NCBI GenBank assembly: GCA_019634795.1
Contig: JAHCAR010000005.1
Location: forward strand, 124,001-188,000
Source of the DNA: Dokdonella sp.
Lineage (GTDB): Bacteria; Pseudomonadota; Gammaproteobacteria; Xanthomonadales; Rhodanobacteraceae
DNA length: 64,000 bases
Reading direction: 5' to 3'
Shown here: in pieces, positions 45,499-54,020 of the stretch
Numbering within the stretch: position 1 is the stretch's first letter
Layout of the letters: each line of letters begins with the position of its first letter
Notes under the pieces: generated by a model
What the model was told of the DNA's origin: nothing
Seen by the model: only the letters and a program-made list of their open reading frames with translations
Databases searched by the model: none
Translations under genes and position numbers: made by a program

Positions 45499-45765
45499 TC
45501 AGCGCAACTGGCTGTCCTTGCTGCCGCGCCGGTTGATGCCGGCAGCACCCCGCTCTTCGCGATCGCGCGCGTCCTGGCAGCTCACGCACAGACGCACGCC
45601 GGCGACGGCCTTGCGCCGGGCTTCGGGAATCGGCGCCTCGCATTCCTCGCAATGGGTCAGACCCGGGCCGTTGCGCAGCTTGGTGCGTGCCCGCTTGATG
45701 CCATCCTTGATGGTCGCATCGATCTGGTCCTGCACGGCGCCATCGCCTGCCCAACCGGTTGCCAT
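45499..45765 (-). CDS. DksA/TraR-family C4 zinc finger protein (YbiI-like)
   Basis: 88 residues. The four-cysteine C4 finger reads C-E-E-C followed by C-V-S-C. The N-terminus M-A-T-G-W-A-G-D and the terminal N-R-R-G-S-K-D-S-Q-L-R strongly resemble E. coli YbiI. DksA/TraR proteins bind the secondary channel of RNA polymerase, but YbiI itself has no settled role. The ATG at 45765 is preceded by a strong AAAGGAGG ribosome-binding site on the minus strand, which decides the start over one nine codons upstream. Confidence 0.92.
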   Translation of the reverse strand: MATGWAGDGAVQDQIDATIKDGIKRARTKLRNGPGLTHCEECEAPIPEARRKAVAGVRLCVSCQDARDREERGAAGINRRGSKDSQLR

Positions 45766-45946
45766 GTCTGCCTCCTTTGGATGCATCTGCACCCCGATCC
45801 GTCCAAGGTGAGGATGGCGGCGGATGATTCAAGCATCAGCAGCGGGACAGGCCGGGCCCGTCCGCTTTCCAGAGTTGCCTGGAGTCGTGCAAACTACGCC
45901 GTTGATCCAAGGGTCCGGCCGGACCCGACCGCTCGCATGGAATCCC

Positions 45947-47290
45947 ATGAAAGACCTGACCGAAGGCCCGATCGCCGGGCATATCGTGCAAATGGCCGTG
46001 CCGATGGCCGTCGGCATGCTGATCCAGACGCTCTATTTCCTGGTCGACCTGTACTTCGTCGCCCAGCTCGGCGATTCGGCCATCGCCGGGGTCAGCGTGG
46101 GCGGCACCGTCATGTACATCGTGCTTGGTCTGACCCAGATGCTCGGCGTCGGCACGGTCGCACTGATCTCCCATGCCGTCGGCCGCAAGGACGTCAACGA
46201 CGCCAACCTCGTTTTCAACCAGTCGCTGGTGCTCAGCGCGCTTTGCGCCGCACTCACCCTCGCGCTCGGATACGGACTCGGCGACGATTACCTGAGCAGC
46301 CTCGGTGCCGATGCGGAAACCACCGCAGCCGGACTTAGCTATCTGCACTTCTATCTACCGGGGCTGGCCCTGCAGTTCGCCCTGGTCTCGATGGGCTCGG
46401 CCCTGCGCGGCACCGGCATCGTCAAGCCGACCATGATCGTGCAGGTGCTGACCCTGCTCCTGAACATCATTCTCGCGCCGATCCTGATCGCCGGCTGGGG
46501 CACCGGGCACGCCCTCGGCGTCGCCGGTGCCGGACTTGCCAGCTCGATCGCGATCGCGATCGGCGTGGTGATGATGGCGGTCTATTTCGTGCGCATGGAA
46601 AAGTACGTCGCCTTCCACAGCGCTTTGTGGCGACCGCGCCTGCATACCTGGAAGCGCATGCTCGGCATCGGCTTTCCGGCCGGTGGCGAATTCGCATTGA
46701 TGTTCGTCTTCATGGCGGTGATCTACACCGTGATTCGTGATTTTGGCGCGGCCGCGCAGGCCGGTTTCGGCGTCGGCGGGCGGGTCATGCAGTCGATCTT
46801 CCTGCCGGCCATGGCCATCGCCTTTTCGACGCCAGCGGTGGCCGGACAGAATTTCGGTGCGGGCAAGCCTGATCGGGTTCGGGAAACGTTTCGCACGGCC
46901 GTGCTGATGAGTTGCGTCGTCATGCTCACATTGACCCTTCTGTGCCAATGGAATCCGGCCTGGCTCGTTTCGCGCTTTACCAGCGAACGCGACGTCATCG
47001 ATACCGGTGCCCAGTTCCTGCACATCATCTCGCTGAATTTCGTCGCCCAGGGCATCATCTTCACGTGTTCGGGCATGTTCCAGGCGCTCGGCAATACCTG
47101 GCCGGCCCTGCTCAGCACGACGACGCGCCTGCTCATGTTCGCCCTTCCGGCGCTATGGCTGTCGCACCAGGAGGGTTTCCGGATCGAGCAGGTCTGGTAC
47201 CTCTCGGTGACCACCGTGGCCTTGCAGGCCGTGCTCAGCTGGATGCTCCTGCGCAGACAGATGCGCCGGAGGCTGGCCACGATAGCCTGA
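45947..47290 (+). CDS. MATE family multidrug efflux transporter
   Basis: 447 residues with twelve hydrophobic segments, beginning M-K-D-L-T-E-G-P-I-A-G-H-I. MATE proteins export drugs or metabolites using sodium or proton gradients. Conserved are P-M-A-V-G-M-L-I-Q and the central L-A-L-Q-F-A-L-V-S-M-G-S-A-L-R-G-T-G. The frame opens earlier (45824), but the ATG at 45947 starts the conserved N-terminus. It converges with the GGDEF-EAL gene. Confidence 0.93.
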   Translation: MKDLTEGPIAGHIVQMAVPMAVGMLIQTLYFLVDLYFVAQLGDSAIAGVSVGGTVMYIVLGLTQMLGVGTVALISHAVGRKDVNDANLVFNQSLVLSALCAALTLALGYGLGDDYLSSLGADAETTAAGLSYLHFYLPGLALQFALVSMGSALRGTGIVKPTMIVQVLTLLLNIILAPILIAGWGTGHALGVAGAGLASSIAIAIGVVMMAVYFVRMEKYVAFHSALWRPRLHTWKRMLGIGFPAGGEFALMFVFMAVIYTVIRDFGAAAQAGFGVGGRVMQSIFLPAMAIAFSTPAVAGQNFGAGKPDRVRETFRTAVLMSCVVMLTLTLLCQWNPAWLVSRFTSERDVIDTGAQFLHIISLNFVAQGIIFTCSGMFQALGNTWPALLSTTTRLLMFALPALWLSHQEGFRIEQVWYLSVTTVALQAVLSWMLLRRQMRRRLATIA

Positions 47291-47360
47291 GCATGCCCGG
47301 TTGCGGGCGCCCGGCGGGAATGCGACGAGGCGAGGGCCGGCGACTGCGTTCAAGCCCGGC

Positions 47361-48968
47361 TCAGATCGAAACGGAAAAGTCGTGGTCGAGTCGCGGGCCG
47401 ATCGCGCCGAGGGCGTGGCCGCGCAAGTGATCGACCCCGAGGCTCCCGAGCTGGGCCACCGCCCGAGTTTCTTCAACCTCGTCGACGATCAGGCTGCGGC
47501 CCTTCGACTTCCAGGAAGCCATTGCCGTGCGAAATTCATCAGCAGAAGCCGAGCCCGCCACGGCATGCCGCAAACGCAGGAAGTCCGCCGGAAGTTTTGC
47601 CCAGGTGGCGACCTCTTCCAGCGTGTCGCCCGTATCCGACAGGCCGATGCGCACCCCGTAGCGACGCAGGCGCACGATCCTCTTCACGCTGTCCTTGTCG
47701 AGCAGGACCGGACCGGCCACCAGTTCGACGATCAGTCGTCCGAGCAGGTGCTGGCGCCTGCGCAGTTCGGCTTCGAGCCAGCGCCACGGAAGGTCCTTGA
47801 GGGTTTCGAGTTCGATCGGCACGATGATCTGTGTGCCGCGACCACGCGCATGTTCCTGCTCGAGGGTCTCGAACGCGTGGAACAGGCTCATGCGGTCGAT
47901 CATTACCATCGCCCCGGCCTCGCGGGCCAGACGCAGGTATTCGTCGCGGTGCACGCCACCGAGCGGATCCCGATAGTCGCGAAGCTTTGCATGCACCGAG
48001 TAGATCTCGGCGGCCGCCGAATGCAGGGGCATCAGCGGCTGGTATTCGATCATCACATTGCCGCCAGCCTTGGCCTCCTCGACCCACTCACGGATGATCA
48101 GCACACGCTCCGCCGGCATCGGCTCGAAGGCGCGGGTCAGCAGGCCTTCACAGCGGTTGCCGCCATGCCGGTGCGCAATGCCCTGGGCCGCGTGCGCCGA
48201 GGCAAACCATTGCTGGCCGACATCGTCGCGCTTCTCGCTCGGCGAAAGTGCCAGGCCCACCGAAACGGACAGGTCCATGGCCTCGTCATTGACCGCGAAC
48301 GGCTCATCGGCGACGCTGGCACGCAACCGATCCGCCAGTTCCCAGATTTCCTCGCTGGTTCGGCGATGAGCCAGGACGCCGAATCCGAACTCCAGCCAGA
48401 TCGTGGTGACATCCTGCTTGTCGAGAACACCGGCGATCCGGGCGCAAATCCTTTCCTCGAGATCGATCACGGCGATCCGACTCAACTGGGCATTGAGCTT
48501 CGAGGCCTGGTCGACCTGCACCGCCATAAGGGCGCAACAACCGCTGGCAGCGGAACCTGCCACTGCGGCAAGGTGGGAAAGGAACACGGCGCGGCGAACC
48601 ATGCCGCCACGCACCTTCGGTGGTCCCGGCCTGGCGTCATTGGCCGGACCAAGCGCCTCGTGCAGATGGGTCAGCCCGCGGGCGACGCTGCCGCTCAGAG
48701 AGGGCTTGCCGATCTCGGCCCACGGCGAGACCACCAGTGCCGATTCTCCGGAGCCATGCAGTGCAGCGGGAATCCGCTCGGAACTGCCGCAATTGGACAC
48801 CAGCCAACCGGCATTGACCCACGGCAACTGCCAGCCTTCCGGAAGCTTTTCAGTCGGTGGAACCAGCAGGATGACGTTGCGCTTGCGCATGTCCACGGCC
48901 ATGCGCAAGGACAAGTCGCTGCGTTCAGCGTCCTCGGCGAGTTGCGGCTGAGCTGATTCCGTCCTCAT
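47361..48968 (-). CDS. Degenerate GGDEF-EAL protein
   Basis: 535 residues. Residues ~1-120 form an unclassified alpha/beta region (possibly receiver-like). Residues ~130-270 align with a GGDEF domain but the signature is lost (E-F-G-F-G). The C-terminal third aligns with an EAL domain: I-E-Y-Q-P-L-M-P-L and G-x-x-x-x-D-E-Y-L-R-L are present, but the catalytic E-A-L is replaced (S-V-H-A-K-L-R). It should therefore not synthesise or hydrolyse c-di-GMP and may act as a c-di-GMP receptor. It resembles FimX-like regulators of type IV pili in general design, although shorter. Upstream lies the cyclase gene, divergently oriented. Confidence 0.82.
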   Translation of the reverse strand: MRTESAQPQLAEDAERSDLSLRMAVDMRKRNVILLVPPTEKLPEGWQLPWVNAGWLVSNCGSSERIPAALHGSGESALVVSPWAEIGKPSLSGSVARGLTHLHEALGPANDARPGPPKVRGGMVRRAVFLSHLAAVAGSAASGCCALMAVQVDQASKLNAQLSRIAVIDLEERICARIAGVLDKQDVTTIWLEFGFGVLAHRRTSEEIWELADRLRASVADEPFAVNDEAMDLSVSVGLALSPSEKRDDVGQQWFASAHAAQGIAHRHGGNRCEGLLTRAFEPMPAERVLIIREWVEEAKAGGNVMIEYQPLMPLHSAAAEIYSVHAKLRDYRDPLGGVHRDEYLRLAREAGAMVMIDRMSLFHAFETLEQEHARGRGTQIIVPIELETLKDLPWRWLEAELRRRQHLLGRLIVELVAGPVLLDKDSVKRIVRLRRYGVRIGLSDTGDTLEEVATWAKLPADFLRLRHAVAGSASADEFRTAMASWKSKGRSLIVDEVEETRAVAQLGSLGVDHLRGHALGAIGPRLDHDFSVSI

Positions 48969-49322
48969 TGGGGGTCCATCGATTCAGGTCGACGGTCCAA
49001 TCAATGCAAGGGTCGCGCCACCTCCGGATCGTCACCGTGGCGCCAGCGGCGAACGGCCCTGCGACACGCTTGGACATCAAGTGACACGGCCGGCCCTGGA
49101 AGTCCGCACCCACATGTGACGCCGTTCACAGTACCGTAGGGAGGCGGCCCAACCGCGTTTTCGCAGATCTGCGAATTGGCCACCGGTCTTCCCTCGGGAA
49201 AGCGAACCGGGCACGACGATCCGGGTACCCGTCTCCGGAAGTGGATCGCGCTGCGTTCAGGCGATACAGTGCCGGACCTAGGCTGGCGGCTTTGATCGCT
49301 ACCAGACCCGGAGGGGGATCCG
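48969..49322. promoter_or_regulatory. Divergent intergenic region between two c-di-GMP genes
   Basis: 354 bases between the GGDEF-EAL protein (minus) and the cyclase (plus). It must hold the promoters of both. I see no convincing gene; the minus-strand frames in it look like chance. No named operator is recognisable. Confidence 0.35.
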
Positions 49323-50531
49323 GTGGAACTGATGCTGTGGCGATGGAGCACCATGGTCCAGGCAACATCCGTTGTCCTGATCGCCGGGTTTTTCATTGCA
49401 CTTGCCCATTCCCTGGGACGCGACGAACTGCGCTCCTGGGTCGGCGCATGGCTCGCCAATCTCGCGGCTCTCCTGGTCACCATCGTCTTTTGGCTTCTGC
49501 GGCCCGAAGGCGTATTCGCATTCGGCGTCGCGACCACCGCCTACCTGTTTTCAAAGACGATGTTCGTGGTCCTGCTGATCGACGGCGCCGCAGGATTCTC
49601 GATCCGACGTCCTGCACGGCCCTCGTACGCGGGTGTGCTGGCCGTGGTTGCCATGCTCTCGCTCTCCGGCGGGCTCGTCATCCGTACGATCGACCAGTTG
49701 GGCCTGGTCCAGGCGGCCGTCATTTGTCTCGGCCTCGGTGCCAGCGCCATTTCCCTGGCCAGGTCGCATTTCGACCGCCATGGCTGGCTGGCGACCGGGT
49801 TCGCCATCCGCGCCCTGCTCGCACTTGCCGAGAGCGCTGCATACGCGATGCACTGGAATGGGGCGAACAATCCTGCGCCGGCCTTTCTGGCCACCTTCAT
49901 CTCGGTTCATTCCTCGTTCGATGCCGGTGCCGAGTGGGTCATTGCGCTGGGCTGCGTACTGACCCTCTACAGCCGGATCCAGGGGGAACTGACCCAGTCC
50001 AACACCGAGCTCAAGCATGCCCAGGTGCAGTTGCGGGATCTGTTGCATCGCGATCAGCTGACCGACGCGCTGAATCGCCGCGCCCTGCCCAACCTGTTGC
50101 GCGAGGCGCATGCCGGCGGCGCGACCTTGCTGTTCTTCGATCTCGACGACTTCAAGCGGATCAACGATCAGCTCGGGCATCACGTCGGCGACACCTGCCT
50201 CTTCCGTTTTGCAGGGGCGCTGCGCGATGTATTTGCAGCGCATGATCGCATCGTCCGCTATGCCGGTGACGAATTTGTCGTATTAACGCAGGAACGTGAT
50301 GCGGACATCATTGCAGAACGAATCAGAAGGGTCCGTAGCGACCTGGCATCAGCGAGCGGACCCACTCCGAGCATCCATTTCTCGGTAGGCGTTGCGCATG
50401 TCGATCCCGGGGACGATCCGGAGGCGGCCCTGCTCAAGGCCGATCGCGCCATGTACGCGGCCAAGTCGGCACGTGTGCCGGAAATGCGATCGAAATACCA
50501 GCGCGAGAAACGCGCGGATCTTTCCAGCTAG
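49323..50531 (+). CDS. Membrane-bound diguanylate cyclase
   Basis: 402 residues. Seven or so hydrophobic segments occupy residues 1-215, followed by a short coiled coil and a GGDEF domain. The active-site loop is R-Y-A-G-D-E-F (AGDEF near residue 314); the first Gly is Ala, a substitution also found in some active cyclases. The inhibitory I-site (RxxD, five residues before) reads A-A-H-D, so product inhibition is probably lost. Makes c-di-GMP from two GTP. It faces the degenerate GGDEF-EAL gene. Confidence 0.9.
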   Translation: MELMLWRWSTMVQATSVVLIAGFFIALAHSLGRDELRSWVGAWLANLAALLVTIVFWLLRPEGVFAFGVATTAYLFSKTMFVVLLIDGAAGFSIRRPARPSYAGVLAVVAMLSLSGGLVIRTIDQLGLVQAAVICLGLGASAISLARSHFDRHGWLATGFAIRALLALAESAAYAMHWNGANNPAPAFLATFISVHSSFDAGAEWVIALGCVLTLYSRIQGELTQSNTELKHAQVQLRDLLHRDQLTDALNRRALPNLLREAHAGGATLLFFDLDDFKRINDQLGHHVGDTCLFRFAGALRDVFAAHDRIVRYAGDEFVVLTQERDADIIAERIRRVRSDLASASGPTPSIHFSVGVAHVDPGDDPEAALLKADRAMYAAKSARVPEMRSKYQREKRADLSS

Positions 50532-50848
50532 CCGTGCCAACGGCTCTCCTCGCTGATCTCCGGGCAGCCCGGCAACGCCTCGGCGTCGCGAACTGTCGAG
50601 TCATACATCCAGCAATCACCCAGCACCGAGCAATAACAGGCCTTGACCCGCACCTTGAATCGCTCGCTATTCAGCCGTGCCCAGATATCCGGATCGGCGT
50701 CAGCCTCGTCGAAACGGAAGAATGTCACCAGCTCGGTACTCAAATGGCCGGCCTGAGCACCCCGGTTCAGCGCATGGCGCAGCGCAGCGGCGGGTATCGC
50801 TCCCGGGCGGGCCGACGCATACCGCCGCGACCGGCCCGGCTGACACAT
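50528..50848 (-). CDS. Hypothetical protein
   Basis: Up to 106 residues; I do not recognise a family. The C-terminal half looks real: L-S-T-E-L-V-T-F-F-R-F-D-E-A-D-A-D followed by two aromatic-rich cysteine segments (A-C-Y-C-S-V and D-C-W-M-Y-D). The N-terminal residues are weak, and the true start could be an alternative codon further downstream. It overlaps the cyclase stop by four bases on the opposite strand and is divergent from the acetyltransferase. Confidence 0.42.
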   Translation of the reverse strand: MCQPGRSRRYASARPGAIPAAALRHALNRGAQAGHLSTELVTFFRFDEADADPDIWARLNSERFKVRVKACYCSVLGDCWMYDSTVRDAEALPGCPEISEESRWHG

Positions 50849-50936
50849 GGGGTGCGACGCGGTGTTCCGGGCGACGCTTCGTCAGTGACTTGCAACGACC
50901 AAGACGAACGCTTTCAATCGGCCAGGCTGCAACGAC

Positions 50937-51635
50937 TTGGACACGACACTGAGCCACCCTCTCGACAATCCATTCTGGTCCTCGCTTGCGTCCCGCCATC
51001 TCGGCATTTCCATGCGCAATGGCCGGGCTGCGCGCTTTCCGCCGGACTACGCACCGTTTCTCGGCGTTGCCGACAGCGAGGACGTTGCCGACGCCGAGCT
51101 CGAGGGCCTGGTCGGAAGCGATGAAACTGTCTATCTGCTCGGCGTGGCACCCGCGCTTTCCGGCGCATGGCAGCTCGAGATCGACCAGCCCCTGACCCAG
51201 ATGATCTGCGCATCGCCAACCGGTCCTGACGACGGAGCCGACATCATCGAACTCGGCCCGGCGCACCGCGAAGACGCGCTGGCCCTGACCGCCCTCGTCT
51301 ATCCGCATTTCTTCCGTTCCAGGACCATGGACCTCGGTCGCTACTTCGGCATCTATCGGGACGGCCGCCTCGCAGCCATGATCGGCGAGCGACTCGGTAC
51401 CGACGATTTCCAGGAGATCAGCGCGGTCTGCACGCACCCGGATTACACGCGCCAGGGCCATGCCCAGCGCCTGCTCGGCATGCTCACCAACGACAACCTG
51501 CGGCGCGGGCGCATACCCTTTCTGCATGCCAGCCTGCAGAACACCGGTGCCATCTCACTCTACGAGCGCATCGGCTACAGCCACCGACGCAATATCGCGT
51601 TCTGGTCGTTGCGGCGCATGTCGGCCAGCGTCTAG
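50937..51635 (+). CDS. GNAT-family acetyltransferase (FR47-like)
   Basis: 232 residues from a TTG start (an ATG at 51012 is an alternative). The C-terminal half has V-C-T-H-P-D-Y-T-R-Q-G-H-A-Q-R-L-L-G-M-L and N-T-G-A-I-S-L-Y-E-R-I-G-Y, the acetyl-CoA site and the FR47-like terminal motif. The N-terminal half resembles the GNAT/FR47 domain pair found in many predicted acetyltransferases. The stop codon TAG is part of the CTAG at the left end of the repeat element that follows. Confidence 0.82.
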   Translation: MDTTLSHPLDNPFWSSLASRHLGISMRNGRAARFPPDYAPFLGVADSEDVADAELEGLVGSDETVYLLGVAPALSGAWQLEIDQPLTQMICASPTGPDDGADIIELGPAHREDALALTALVYPHFFRSRTMDLGRYFGIYRDGRLAAMIGERLGTDDFQEISAVCTHPDYTRQGHAQRLLGMLTNDNLRRGRIPFLHASLQNTGAISLYERIGYSHRRNIAFWSLRRMSASV

Positions 51636-51797
51636 TGTGGTGTCCCGCAAATAACGCGAAGAAATTCCGGATGGATTTCATGGCGAGACAAGGCGCGAGG
51701 AGGAGTCATAGTGGGCACTATGGCGACGACGAGCAACGCAGTATCGCCGTGAAAGACGCCGGAATTATTTGATGGTATTTGCGGGACACCACACTAG
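51632..51797. mobile_element. MITE-like element A
   Basis: 166 bases bounded by CTAG on both sides, with 22-base perfect terminal inverted repeats (from CTAGTGTGGTGTCC). The inverted similarity continues less exactly inward to AATTCCGG. No ORF of use is present, so it is non-autonomous. The CTAG ends with TA repeated fit the known target preference of IS630/Tc1-like elements (TA within CTAG). The internal GGCGCGAGGAGGAGTC... segment resembles widespread proteobacterial repeats. It lies between two convergent genes. Confidence 0.75.
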
Positions 51798-51859
51798 CTG
51801 ACTGCACACCCGGACCGCGATGAGCGATCCGGGCGCACGGGCCGACTGGCGGTCGGGCC

Positions 51860-52336
51860 TTAAGGCAGCTTCACGTCGAAAGCGAGGTCGACCTTGATCG
51901 GTTCGCCGAAGATGTCGGCGTCGGCGCCCGAAACGAGCTTGCCGCTGAGCCGGCCATTCGCGGCCTTGACGTCCTTCACGTCGAGAACGCCGGTCGCGCT
52001 GGCGCCCATGTGCTTGAGCGCGGTGTGCCCGAACTCGGCCCCGATGACACTGTAGCCATCGCTGTCCTTCATCAGGGTGATGACCAGGGCATTGCCGAAA
52101 TCGCCGAAAGCCGCGTGGAAATCCGGCTGCTTGTCGGCGCTGGCATCCTTCTCGGTAAAGACGAGCTTGGTGGTCGGATTGCCGGAAAACGGTTCGCCGG
52201 ACAGGGCCAGCGCGAAAGCCAGTTTTCCGTCCTGGCCATTGGCGCTGTAGGTGCCGACAACCGGCTTCGCGGCCCAGGCCTGCGCGGCGAACAGGGCAAT
52301 CAGTACGAACAGGAACGAACGAACAGCGGATTTCAT
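51860..52336 (-). CDS. Small secreted protein of unknown function
   Basis: 158 residues. A clear signal peptide (residues 1-22, W-A-A-K at the cleavage) precedes a beta-strand-rich domain with no motif I recognise. The mature sequence is Lys/Asp-rich and lacks cysteine, so it is probably a soluble periplasmic protein. The start at 52336 opens onto the signal peptide. A solo MITE end lies 58 bases upstream. Confidence 0.75.
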   Translation of the reverse strand: MKSAVRSFLFVLIALFAAQAWAAKPVVGTYSANGQDGKLAFALALSGEPFSGNPTTKLVFTEKDASADKQPDFHAAFGDFGNALVITLMKDSDGYSVIGAEFGHTALKHMGASATGVLDVKDVKAANGRLSGKLVSGADADIFGEPIKVDLAFDVKLP

Positions 52337-52393
52337 GCGCAAGCTCCTACTCAAGTCGAAGTGAAAGGACAACCGGCCGGAGCGGCCGGGCGG

Positions 52394-52421
52394 CTAAGGG
52401 AGGGTTTGATCAAGTAGCAAA
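52394..52421. repeat. Solo terminal repeat of the MITE B/C family
   Basis: 28 bases beginning CTAAGGGAGG match the terminal repeat of the element at 54021-54360 (its right end, read inwards) with one substitution and one single-base difference in length. No second end or internal sequence follows, so this is a remnant. It lies between the cytochrome c gene and the secreted-protein gene. Confidence 0.6.
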
Positions 52422-52466
52422 ACGGCAAGACCGGCCCATGGTGCTCCCGTCGGCGCAGCCCTGCAA

Positions 52467-53363
52467 TCAGTGCTGCCCTTGCGGCTTTGCCGGCAGGCTG
52501 TGGAGGAACGCGTACAGGGCGGCGACCTCCAAGTCGGACATGTGCCGGGTCGCCGAAACGGGCATGAACTCGGTCTGCAACTTGCGTCCGCCGCGGGCGA
52601 TACCCTCGCGCAGCGCCTTGCGGAAGTCTTCCTCGCTCCAGTCCGCCAGGCCGCTCGGATGCGGGGTCAGGTTGGCGGCGTCCGGCCAGTATGGGGGCGT
52701 TCCCGGAATATGGCCGCCGGAAAACCCCTTGCCATGGCAACCGGTGCAGGCCGAGGAAAGATACGCCCCGTAAGCCGCGGTCGGGGCAGCCACGGGTCGC
52801 TCTGGCCTGGCCTCGTGATCGACGATCTCGGCCGGCAACAGCGGCACCTTGCCGGCCACGAGCAAGGCGCGACCGATCGGGCCGACGCGGTTCGCGGGCG
52901 GCGTCTTGTCGACGGCCGGCAGGCTGTGCAGGTAGGCCAGCAGGTCGCCCATGTCCTGGTCGCTCAGATGGCTGAATTCCTGCGAAGGCATCAACAGAAG
53001 CGAGCGTCCTTGCTTGACGACGCCATGGCGGATGGCACGGACCAGATCCACATCGCTGAATTTTCCGCCCGGCCCCGCGGGTGTCAGATTGGGTCCGGAA
53101 AGTCGTGCGAACAGCGGATCATCGATGATGGTGGCACCGCCCATGTCGGTGCCATGGCAATCCCGGCAGCCGCGGATCGCCGCCACATGCGCACCCCGCT
53201 CGACCGCGCCCGGATCGGTCGAAACCAGAGGAACCGCAGGTTCGATCGCGTAGATCTTTGCCATCCGCTGTTCGCTCAGCACGTAGACCGCAGCGAGCAA
53301 CACCCCGACCACGACAACGACGACCAGCACAATTCGGACCAGCCACTTCACGAGCCTGCGCAT
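52467..53363 (-). CDS. Membrane-anchored dihaem cytochrome c
   Basis: 298 residues. An N-terminal hydrophobic anchor (5-27) is followed by two class I-like c-haem domains, C66-R-D-C-H70 and C206-T-G-C-H210, with methionine ligand candidates (M-P-S-Q near 125 and M-P-V near the end). Such proteins carry electrons from periplasmic dehydrogenases towards terminal oxidases. The ATG at 53363 gives the anchor directly; the frame open beyond it is probably spurious. A MITE begins 38 bases upstream. The Mo-hydroxylase lies about 1.8 kb away and might use such a cytochrome. Confidence 0.9.
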   Translation of the reverse strand: MRRLVKWLVRIVLVVVVVVGVLLAAVYVLSEQRMAKIYAIEPAVPLVSTDPGAVERGAHVAAIRGCRDCHGTDMGGATIIDDPLFARLSGPNLTPAGPGGKFSDVDLVRAIRHGVVKQGRSLLLMPSQEFSHLSDQDMGDLLAYLHSLPAVDKTPPANRVGPIGRALLVAGKVPLLPAEIVDHEARPERPVAAPTAAYGAYLSSACTGCHGKGFSGGHIPGTPPYWPDAANLTPHPSGLADWSEEDFRKALREGIARGGRKLQTEFMPVSATRHMSDLEVAALYAFLHSLPAKPQGQH

Positions 53364-53400
53364 GTCGCTCCCCCAATGGACCCAACACCCGGTGGCGCAG

Positions 53401-53694
53401 TCTAGGGAGGCTCTGAACAAGTGGCGCAATCGTCATGGCGTTCAGAAGGCTCGCCACAGGTGCTGCGTGGCGAAGTGAAGGCTGGTTGCCTTGACGAGCC
53501 GCGTGGTGCCTGTGGCGGGCCTTCTGGACGCCACCCTTGTTCCATTGAATCAATCGCTTGGGCGACGCCTGCCTGCGCGCAGCTCTTTGTTGCGCCGCCT
53601 TGAAAGACGGCCAGTCTGTCTGCGTCGGCGCGCCGCGATCTGCACGCAGGCAGGCGTCGTGACGGTTGTGCCACTTGTTCAGAGCCTCCCTAGA
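53401..53694. mobile_element. MITE-like element B
   Basis: 294 bases with terminal inverted repeats of 34 bases, 32 of them matching (from TCTAGGGAGGCTCTGAACAA). Both ends include CTAG (53402-53405 and 53690-53693). A further internal inverted repeat (CGACGCCTGCCTGC) lies at 53563-53576 and 53646-53659. No transposase frame. Its whole length is homologous to element C, in opposite orientation. IS630/Tc1-type mobilisation is inferred from the C-TA-G ends. Confidence 0.85.
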
Positions 53695-53770
53695 GCCTGG
53701 CAATCGCAAATTGCGAACGGGGCCTTTCGCTCCGTAACATCGCACGTGACAAACGCGCGAAGCAGCCTCC

Positions 53771-53962
53771 TTATCGACGCGGCGGATTGAGGTCCTCAAC
53801 ATCAGGGCCAAGCCAGAGGAATAGCCAGCCCCCGATCTCAAACATGACGCCAAGAACTGCAAATAGCCAAAGTCCAGGGGCCCAGGCTATGAAATAGAAC
53901 AGGAATGCCAAAGCAAAGCTGGCCGTGGCACTGGCATGAACAGACTTCATTTTGGCACCCAT
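53771..53962 (-). CDS. Small two-helix membrane protein
   Basis: About 63 residues (a start at 53950 gives 59). Two hydrophobic stretches, S-F-A-L-A-F-L-F-Y-F-I-A-W and L-W-L-F-A-V-L-G-V-M-F-E-I-G-G-W-L-F-L-W, form two probable membrane helices. The C-terminal tail is P-D-V-E-D-L-N-P-P-R-R. It is otherwise unrecognised. The surrounding bases are A/T-richer than the average for this window. It lies between the two homologous MITE-like elements. Confidence 0.6.
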   Translation of the reverse strand: MGAKMKSVHASATASFALAFLFYFIAWAPGLWLFAVLGVMFEIGGWLFLWLGPDVEDLNPPRR

Positions 53963-54020
53963 GACCAAAGTTTCACCGCCGCCGCAGACACATCGAGCCG
54001 GACAGCCAGCCGAGTGCAAG

